Below are positions 58,621 to 64,000 of a stretch of DNA of 64,000 nt, piece after piece. Position numbers and translations under genes: made by a program. The stretch is from VRUE01 sp033856195 (lineage in GTDB: Bacteria > Actinomycetota > Thermoleophilia > Solirubrobacterales > 70-9), in NCBI GenBank assembly GCA_033856195.1, contig JAWVFL010000041.1:15187-79186 (forward strand). Direction: 5' to 3'. The notes beneath the pieces are model-generated. The model was not told where the DNA came from. It saw only the letters and a list, made by a program, of their open reading frames with translations, and searched no databases. Numbering within the stretch: the first letter of the stretch is position 1; each line of letters begins with the position of its first letter.

Positions 58621-59379
58621 GTGCAGGAACGAGGACTTGCCGCATACCTTGCTGAGCTGATTGGCACCTTCTTGCTGGTGTTCTTCATCACCACCGTCGT
58701 GGTGCTCTTCGTATCGACCGGCGAACAGGCCCAGTTCGGGACGGACTTCGCGGTTATCGGGCTCGTCCACGCCTTCCTGCTCTTCGGCCTCATCGTCATG
58801 TTCGGCGTGGTCAGCGGTGGGCATTTCAACCCCGCGGTCACGCTTGCGGCCTGGGTGATCAGGCGAATCGGGTCGATCGACGCCCTGATCTACATGCTGG
58901 CCCAGCTTTCCGGCGGCGTGCTTGGCGCGCTGCTCTGCAAGGCCCTGCTGCTCGACGAGGGCCGGGCGACCAACTACGGTGCGGCCACGGTCAGTGGCAT
59001 CCTGGCTGGCAACTTCCAGGGCGCGATCATCGAGGCGATCGGCACCTTCTGCCTCGTGCTAGTGATCCTCGCCGCGGTCTTCTCGCGCAAGAGCTTCAAG
59101 GAGTGGGCGCCGCTGGCGATCGGCACCACGCTGGGCTTCATCGTGATGGTTGGCGGACCGCTGACCGGTGGTTCCTTCAACCCCGCTCGCTGGTTCGGCC
59201 CGGCGCTGGTCGGCAACGAGTGGGGAGGTGTCTGGCCTTACCTGGTCGGCCCGATCGTCGGCTCGCTGCTCGCGGCGGCGGTCTTCCGCTTCGTTATCGA
59301 GAAGGGCGGCCTGCCGCCAACCGAGCCCGCCGAGCCGGTGCGGCCGCCGGTCCAGAAGTACTCCGAGGGCGCACGCTGA
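58621..59379 (+). CDS. MIP-family channel (aquaporin/glycerol facilitator)
   Basis: 252 residues from GTG at 58621, eight to ten bases after AGGAGG. Six hydrophobic helices and both pore half-helix motifs: GGHFNPAVTLA (NPA) and GGSFNPARWFGPAL (NPA). The first TM starts AYLAELIGTFLLVFFITTVVVLF. The residue pattern does not let me decide between water, glycerol or other small solutes. Divergent from the lipoprotein operon; followed by a strong hairpin. Confidence 0.9.
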   Translation: MQERGLAAYLAELIGTFLLVFFITTVVVLFVSTGEQAQFGTDFAVIGLVHAFLLFGLIVMFGVVSGGHFNPAVTLAAWVIRRIGSIDALIYMLAQLSGGVLGALLCKALLLDEGRATNYGAATVSGILAGNFQGAIIEAIGTFCLVLVILAAVFSRKSFKEWAPLAIGTTLGFIVMVGGPLTGGSFNPARWFGPALVGNEWGGVWPYLVGPIVGSLLAAAVFRFVIEKGGLPPTEPAEPVRPPVQKYSEGAR

Positions 59380-59398
59380 TCGTCTGATCGGCTGGGTA

Positions 59399-59426
59399 CT
59401 CCGCCGGGCCGCTCGGCCCGGCGGAG
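59399..59426 (+). terminator. terminator-like hairpin after the aquaporin gene
   Basis: Perfect 12-base arms CTCCGCCGGGCC / GGCCCGGCGGAG around GCTC, 20 bp after the stop and about 20 bp before fbiC. No T-tract. Confidence 0.6.
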
Positions 59427-59447
59427 CGTTGCAGTAGCTTGGGCGTC

Positions 59448-61718
59448 GTGCGTCGAGTCACCTTCTCGCGGAACTACACGCTCTCGCTCTCGCGGACCTG
59501 CCAGTGCTACTGCAAGTACTGCGCGTTCGCCACGCACCAGGCGCACATCCGAAGTCCTGACGAGGTCGAGAAGCTTCTAGACGAGGCGCTCAAGCGCAAT
59601 GCCAAGGAGCTTCTGGTGCTAACGGGCGAGCGCCCAGAGGTCAACCCCGTTGTCGCGGCCAAGTTGGCCGAGTGGGGCCACGACGACTTCACCTCATACG
59701 TCGTTTGGAGCTGCGAACGGGCGCTTGAGCGGGGCATGCTTCCGCACACGAATCTCGGTGTGCTGAGTCACGAGGACCTGGCTCGACTGCGAGAGGTCAC
59801 CGCGTCTCAGGGTCTGATGCTGGAGTCGGTCTCGGAGCGGCTGATGGATACCGTCCACGCTGGGTCGCCCACCAAGCACCCCTCTCGGCGCCTCGCAACC
59901 ATTGAGGCGGCTGGGCAACTCAAAATTCCGTTTACGAGCGGCATCCTGATTGGCATCGGGGAGACTGAGGACGAGCAGGTGGCTTCGCTCGAAGCACTAG
60001 CCGATCTGCACAGCCAGTACGGCCACCTCCAGGAGATCATCCTGCAGAACTTCGTGCCGCACCCGAGGTACTACGGGGCTGAAGTGGCTGATATTGCGGA
60101 TGAGGCTGCGCGTGAGAGGTGGGGGGGCGACGGGGACCCCTCCGCCGGGGCTCCGCAACGAAGGCAAGGTGAAGGGTCCGTAGCTGAGTCGCTTCGCGAG
60201 TTCCCGTCGGAGGGGTCCCCGTCGCCCCTTCCGCCTCCCCCGTGGGCGAGTCCTGTTGATGTTGGCGACATCAAGCGCTTGATCTCCGAGTGTCGGAGGT
60301 TGATGCCCGATGTCGGGGTTCAGGTGCCGCCGAATCTTTCGGATGCTTGGGGGGAGCTTGTCGAGGCCGGGGCTACCGATCTTGGTGGGCTGTCGGCGAA
60401 TGGGGATCACATATCGCCGGAGCATGCGTTCCCTAGTCCGCACGAGGTGCGGAAGGAGCTGGCTCCTAAGGGCTTTGCGCTGACCGAGCGGCTGTGCGTC
60501 TATCCGCAGTACATGGACCCCGAGTGGATGGAGCAAGGGGTTCTCGACGTAATCAAGCTGAAGTACTGGAGCTTCATTCCGCGGAGCGGGTCCGGGCGGA
60601 GGAGCGAAGAGACGATCGACGGGGGGCTGGCGCCCGAAGCGATCAAGAAGGGTCGCGAAGGCGAGGAGCTATCCGAGGACGAGTTGACGGCGCTGTTCTC
60701 CGAGATGCGGCCGGAGGTCGTTGAGGAGATGCGGGTTGCTGCGGACGAGCTTCGGCGGGAGCTTGCCGGAGACCGCGTCACCTTCGTCGTTAATCGCAAC
60801 ATCAACTTCACCAATATCTGCGTGGTCGGCTGTGCCTTCTGTGGCTTCGGGCAGGGGAAGCGGTCGCCGGATGCTTATGAGGTTTCGGAGGAGGACTTTG
60901 CGGACCGGGTGCTTGAAGCGGTTGCGTTCGGAGCTACCGAGCTCTGCATGCAAGGGGGGATCCATCCGGATCTGACGTTGGAGGAGTACGGCAAGTGGTT
61001 GCGGTTGGCCAAGGACGTTGCTCCGCAGCTTCATCTGCATGCCTACTCGCCGATGGAGGTGCACTACATGTGCGAGCGGTCGGGGAAGGGGCCGGACGAG
61101 GTCTTCGAGTACCTGATCGAGTGCGGGCTCGGGTCGACGCCGGGGACCGCGGCGGAGGTGCTCGACGACGGGGTGCGGCAGCGGATCTCGCCCAACAAGC
61201 TGCCGGCGCAGCGCTGGGTGGAGATCATCGAGGCGTCTCACCGCGCTGGGCTGCGTTCGACCTCGACCGTGATGTTCGGCCACATCGAGGAGCCCCGCGA
61301 GCTGGCTCGGCACATGCGCGTGGTTCGCGCGCTGCAGGAGCGCACCGGCGGGATCACGGAGTTCGTGCCGCTCAGCTTCATCCCTTTCAACACGATGCTC
61401 GGCCGCACGCACGGGATCGAGGAGATCTCCGCCGCCGAGAACCTCAAGCACACGGCGGCCTTCCGCCTGGCGCTCGGCAAGACGATCCCCAACCTGCAGG
61501 CGAGCTGGGTGAAGATGGGCCTCGATGCGGCCACCGAGGCGCTGCGCTGGGGGGTCAACGACCTCGGCGGTACGTTGATGGAGGAGAACATCTCCCGCAT
61601 GGCCGGCTCCCAGCACGGCGTGCGTTTGGACCCCGAGCAGCTGATCGGTGCCGCTCGCGCCGGCGGCCGGGAGCCCGCCCAGCGCACCACGCTCTACGAG
61701 ATAGTTGAGACTTATTAG
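59448..61718 (+). CDS. fbiC: fused CofG-CofH, 7,8-didemethyl-8-hydroxy-5-deazariboflavin (FO) synthase
   Basis: 756 residues from GTG at 59448 (TTG 59439 also open). Two radical-SAM domains: CofG (about 1-365) with TCQCYCKYCAF (C-x3-C-x2-C) and CofH (about 410-756) with CVVGCAFCGFGQGK, both 4Fe-4S ligand motifs. Together they make FO, the chromophore of F420, from tyrosine and the ribityl-diaminouracil. The cofE gene ends 1.9 kb downstream. A 105-bp (35-codon) palindromic element at 60124-60228 sits in frame in CofG, between DEAARERW and PPPWASPVDVGDIKRL, adding a low-complexity loop; the reading frame and all key motifs survive, so the enzyme may still work. GT-wobble codons are more common here than in neighbours. 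Confidence 0.92.
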   Translation: MRRVTFSRNYTLSLSRTCQCYCKYCAFATHQAHIRSPDEVEKLLDEALKRNAKELLVLTGERPEVNPVVAAKLAEWGHDDFTSYVVWSCERALERGMLPHTNLGVLSHEDLARLREVTASQGLMLESVSERLMDTVHAGSPTKHPSRRLATIEAAGQLKIPFTSGILIGIGETEDEQVASLEALADLHSQYGHLQEIILQNFVPHPRYYGAEVADIADEAARERWGGDGDPSAGAPQRRQGEGSVAESLREFPSEGSPSPLPPPPWASPVDVGDIKRLISECRRLMPDVGVQVPPNLSDAWGELVEAGATDLGGLSANGDHISPEHAFPSPHEVRKELAPKGFALTERLCVYPQYMDPEWMEQGVLDVIKLKYWSFIPRSGSGRRSEETIDGGLAPEAIKKGREGEELSEDELTALFSEMRPEVVEEMRVAADELRRELAGDRVTFVVNRNINFTNICVVGCAFCGFGQGKRSPDAYEVSEEDFADRVLEAVAFGATELCMQGGIHPDLTLEEYGKWLRLAKDVAPQLHLHAYSPMEVHYMCERSGKGPDEVFEYLIECGLGSTPGTAAEVLDDGVRQRISPNKLPAQRWVEIIEASHRAGLRSTSTVMFGHIEEPRELARHMRVVRALQERTGGITEFVPLSFIPFNTMLGRTHGIEEISAAENLKHTAAFRLALGKTIPNLQASWVKMGLDAATEALRWGVNDLGGTLMEENISRMAGSQHGVRLDPEQLIGAARAGGREPAQRTTLYEIVETY
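60124..60228. repeat. long-stem palindromic element, copy 2, inside fbiC
   Basis: Perfect 21-base arms starting GGGGCGACGGGGACCCC, with a centre nearly identical to copy 1. The outer part of the arms differs from copy 1 yet stays fully complementary. Length 105 bp equals 35 codons, with no stop in the reading frame, giving GGDGDPSAGAPQRRQG and a Ser/Pro-rich continuation. Confidence 0.9.
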
Positions 61719-61802
61719 GCAAGCGCCTATCTTTGGCTGATCGGTTCTCGGTCTTCACTAGGGGGGACGTTTCCGGGGCTGGCGGTCTTCTCGCTGCTTG
61801 CC

Positions 61803-62522
61803 TTGACGGTGCTGCTCGGCCTGGTGGCGCTGACGGGGCTGAAGCCCTGGGGGGCCGACTCGGTCGAACCGCACCTCGGCCCGCTCGGCCTTGAGATGGC
61901 CGTCGGCGATTCCGTCGCCCTGCCCTCGGCCCCGGCCGCCTTCGTCGCCGATGCGGCGGTCGCACCGGGAAAGGCGAAGCTCGTCGCTAGGCCGACTGCA
62001 AGGCACGGAAGCGGTCAAGCCGACGGCGATCTCGGCATCGCCCCAGCCCGTGTTGTCGCGGTCTCGGTCGGCGAGCCACCGCCCACGCCGACTCCGACTC
62101 CAGTCCCGGCGAGCCCGGCGCCTGAAGCTCAGCCAGTGGCCGCGCCGGCACCGGAAGGGGCGCCGGTGCCCGTGACAGGGCCAATCGCGGCAGGCGAAGG
62201 CGCACCAAGCAGTCCCGGCGGTCCGATTTCCTCCGGGGGCGGTGGATTCGAAGAAAGCTGCGAGGGCGACGAATACGTGCTGACGATCAGCTTCACGGGC
62301 GAAGAACCCAGCGGCGGGGAATCGCCGGTCGAGATCCTGCTCCAGCGCCTCAACGACGACGGCAGCGTCGACGAGCTCGAACTCGAAGGAGACCTCTTCG
62401 ACGCGCAAGAGCTGCTCGCCCAGCTCACTTCGGAAGGCAACTGCGTCGAAGTCGAGATTGTTCCCTCCGAGCCGGCGGAACCGGTCTTTCCGGCGCCACC
62501 GGTCTCACCAGTCGAACCCTGA
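61803..62522 (+). CDS. hypothetical membrane-anchored, Pro-rich exported protein
   Basis: 239 residues from TTG at 61803. The open frame reaches back to 61719 without ATG/GTG/TTG, and the codons just before (GLAVFSLLA) extend the hydrophobic segment, so a non-standard CTG start near 61779 after AGGGGGG is possible. A transmembrane segment (TVLLGLVALTGL) is followed by an Ala/Pro-rich region (PPPTPTPTPVPASPAPEAQP, about 90-150) and an acidic beta-like C-terminus (EESCEGDEYVLTISFTGEE, VEILLQRLNDDGSVDELELEG, GNCVEVEIVP) with two Cys. No family recognised; GAA-rich codon use as in the RHS gene. Confidence 0.6.
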   Translation: MTVLLGLVALTGLKPWGADSVEPHLGPLGLEMAVGDSVALPSAPAAFVADAAVAPGKAKLVARPTARHGSGQADGDLGIAPARVVAVSVGEPPPTPTPTPVPASPAPEAQPVAAPAPEGAPVPVTGPIAAGEGAPSSPGGPISSGGGGFEESCEGDEYVLTISFTGEEPSGGESPVEILLQRLNDDGSVDELELEGDLFDAQELLAQLTSEGNCVEVEIVPSEPAEPVFPAPPVSPVEP

Positions 62523-62526
62523 GCCG

Positions 62527-63531
62527 ATGCGGGCGATGGTCCTGGACCCGCGGGAGCCGTTGCGGCCCGCGGATCTGCCGGACCCGCAACCGGGCGCCGG
62601 TCAGTTGCTGATCTCGGTCAGCGCCTGCGGGGTGTGTCGCACGGACCTCCACATCGTCGACGGGGAGCTAGAGAAGCCGAAGCTGCCGCTCGTGCCCGGA
62701 CATCAGATCGTCGGGGCTGTGGTCGAGAGAGGGGCGCGGGCGGAGCGCTTCGCGGTCGGGCAGAGAGTCGGTGTGCCTTGGCTCGGCTGGACCTGCGGCG
62801 AGTGCCGCTACTGCCTTTCCGGGCGGGAGAACCTCTGCGATCGAGCTCGATTCACCGGCTATGACGTCGACGGCGGTTACGCCGAGTTGGCTGTGGCCGA
62901 CGAGCGCTACTGCTTCTCAATTCCGGACGGCTACCCCGACGAGCAGGCCGCGCCTCTGCTCTGCGCCGGCCTGATCGGCTACCGCGCGCTGCGCCTGGTC
63001 GGCGATGCCGAGCGGATCGGCTTCTACGGCTTCGGCGCCTCGGCCCACATCCTCTGCCAGGTGGCGGCGCACCAGGGCCGCCGGGTCTTCGCCTTCACCC
63101 GCGAGGGCGACGAGGAGGGCCAGGCATTTGCGCGCGAGCTTGGCGCCGAGTGGGCGGGCTCCTCCGAGGAGGCGCCGCCGGAGGAGATCGACGGCGCGAT
63201 CGTCTTCGCGCCGGTCGGCTCGCTGATGATCACCGCGCTGCGGGCGAGCGCCAAGGGCGCCCGGATCATCAGCGCCGGCATCCACATGAGTGACATTCCG
63301 GGTTTCCCCTACGAGCAGCTCTGGGGCGAGCGCGTCCTCGGCTCGGTCGCCAACCTCACTCGGCAGGACGGCGAGGAGTTCATGGCTCTGGTGCAGCGGG
63401 TTCCGGTCCGCACGGAGGTCGAGCTTCACTCGCTGGAGGACGCCAACGAGGCTCTCGCCTCGATCCGAAGCGGCAGCCTCAAAGGTGCCGCCGTGCTTCG
63501 TGTTGCCGGTCCCCGGATCCATCCCCGGTAG
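62527..63531 (+). CDS. zinc-dependent alcohol dehydrogenase (MDR family)
   Basis: 334 residues from the ATG at 62527, four bases after the upstream stop. Catalytic zinc ligands in ACGVCRTDLHIVDGEL (Cys) and VPGHQIVG (His); structural zinc loop TCGECRYCLSGRENLC with four Cys; coenzyme site IGFYGFGASAHILCQVA. LICAGLIGYRAL and the IHMSDIPGFPYEQLWGER ending match the AdhA/YahK-like group that reduces or oxidises small aldehydes and alcohols. Substrate unknown. Its last codons and stop lie in the left arm of the palindrome at 63514-63629. Confidence 0.9.
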   Translation: MRAMVLDPREPLRPADLPDPQPGAGQLLISVSACGVCRTDLHIVDGELEKPKLPLVPGHQIVGAVVERGARAERFAVGQRVGVPWLGWTCGECRYCLSGRENLCDRARFTGYDVDGGYAELAVADERYCFSIPDGYPDEQAAPLLCAGLIGYRALRLVGDAERIGFYGFGASAHILCQVAAHQGRRVFAFTREGDEEGQAFARELGAEWAGSSEEAPPEEIDGAIVFAPVGSLMITALRASAKGARIISAGIHMSDIPGFPYEQLWGERVLGSVANLTRQDGEEFMALVQRVPVRTEVELHSLEDANEALASIRSGSLKGAAVLRVAGPRIHPR

Positions 63532-63629
63532 GGGTTCCACTTAACTTTTCGGTGGATCGGAATGAGCTGGCGCCCGGCGCGCTCGACGAAAAAGTACAAG
63601 ACGTTCCACCCCTACCGGGATGGATCCGG
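63514..63629. repeat. long palindrome between adh and cofE
   Basis: Arms of 22-23 bases (CCGGATCCATCCCCGGTAGG.. and ..CCTACCGGGATGGATCCGG, one bulged C) enclose a ~72-base centre with a smaller hairpin (TCCAC..GTGGA, 63536-63555). Covers the adh stop and ends two bases before the convergent cofE stop. Bidirectional terminator or another palindromic element. Confidence 0.75.
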
Positions 63630-63631
63630 CG

Positions 63632-64000
63632 TTAGCGGAAGAGGTCCTCGTCGAGGGGGCGGCGGAGGGCTGCGGCCCCGGGGCCGTCCTCGGCGGTGAC
63701 GAAGCGGCCGAGGCCGCGGACGACGACTGCGGGGATGCCGCGGTCCTTGCCGCGGATTAGGTCGGCGGCGGCAGCTGCCTCGTCGGCGATGGCGACCAGG
63801 GTTGCTTCAAGCTCGCGGCCGTGCGCATCTTTTCGCCCCCGCCAATCATCGAGTGGCTGCAGCCCCGCACAACCAATCGCCACCTCGGCCTGTCCGAGCC
63901 GCCATGCCCGACCGAAGCTGTCGGCGATCACCACCGCGATGGTCGGGAGGCGTCGGGGGGGGGGCGCACCGGGCCCACCCCGCCGGGGTCCGGCGCGGCC
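63632..64000 (-). CDS. cofE: coenzyme F420-0:L-glutamate ligase (CofE/FbiB N-domain), partial at window end
   Basis: The C-terminal ~120 codons are inside the window; the gene starts beyond it. VVIADSFGRAWRLGQAEVAIGCAGLQPLDDWRGRKDAHGRELEATLVAIADEAAAAADLIRGK is a clear CofE signature (DSFGRxWRxGQxxVAIGxAG). The enzyme adds glutamates to F420-0 using GTP. It ends at 63632, so it is a stand-alone CofE type, not the longer two-domain FbiB. Upstream of the motif, a run of ten G (63955-63964 on the plus strand) is followed by translation (PGAPPPRRLPTIAVV) that does not resemble CofE, so a frameshift or sequence error there is possible. Confidence 0.82.
   Translation of the reverse strand, partial: GRAGPRRGGPGAPPPRRLPTIAVVIADSFGRAWRLGQAEVAIGCAGLQPLDDWRGRKDAHGRELEATLVAIADEAAAAADLIRGKDRGIPAVVVRGLGRFVTAEDGPGAAALRRPLDEDLFR

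Noticed and set aside
1..64000. tRNA, rRNA, insertion sequences, CRISPR arrays, phage genes
   Set aside because: I looked for cloverleaf-like and conserved rRNA segments, transposase motifs and spaced direct repeats and saw none; a tRNA search program would be needed to exclude tRNA fully.

Overview
High-GC (roughly two-thirds G+C) bacterial DNA, densely coded, with frequent GTG/TTG starts and many 1-4 base start/stop overlaps. A fused CofG-CofH F420 synthase, a CofE-type ligase, a DtxR/MntR regulator beside an NRAMP transporter and an actinobacterial-type ethylmalonyl-CoA gene set point to an actinomycete. My best guess is a deep lineage such as Thermoleophilia/Solirubrobacterales; this is inferred from protein style, not from a marker gene.

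Layout. 1-4.8 kb: 3' part of an RHS/YD-repeat protein with a variable tip, broken upstream by an in-frame TAG, followed by an overlapping small lipoprotein gene. 4.9-11.4 kb: five tandem secreted GH26-like glycosidase paralogues. 11.5-33.2 kb: a large exopolysaccharide locus with many GT2/GT4 glycosyltransferases (several fused), a Wzx-type flippase, a Wzm/Wzt ABC exporter, polysaccharide deacetylases, a kinase-like protein, GT-C-like membrane proteins and a chimera of a sugar-phosphotransferase N-terminus with a GT2. Ten of these genes form one tightly packed minus-strand operon (33.2 to 20.2 kb). 33.4-52.1 kb: dispersed genes fitting the ethylmalonyl-CoA pathway (malyl-CoA lyase type, acyl-CoA dehydrogenase, MaoC hydratase, ethylmalonyl-CoA mutase, crotonyl-CoA carboxylase/reductase), interleaved with pabC/pabB, a secreted collagen-like protein, a CAP-domain protein, ClpS, a secreted sorbosone-dehydrogenase-like protein and a DUF559 nuclease-like gene. 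52-64 kb: rmuC, ygfZ, mntR-mntH, a substrate-binding lipoprotein operon, an aquaporin, fbiC, a zinc alcohol dehydrogenase and cofE (cut by the window end).

The strongest unexplained signals are non-coding. (1) A palindrome with consensus GGACRWWYGTCC lies 34-106 bp upstream of five genes, all for predicted secreted proteins (three GH26 paralogues, the collagen-like protein, the CAP protein), suggesting a cell-surface regulon. (2) Three copies of a ~52-bp hairpin built on CGAACTGCATCAAATTTCC occur; two of them bracket the DUF559 gene, one just before its ribosome-binding site and one supplying its stop codon. (3) A ~105-bp long-stem palindromic element occurs twice, once after mntH and once in frame inside fbiC, with conserved centre but different, still perfectly paired outer arms. 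Further palindromes lie in ygfZ, at the ygfZ/mntR junction and between adh and cofE. No tRNA, rRNA, CRISPR array or insertion sequence was seen.
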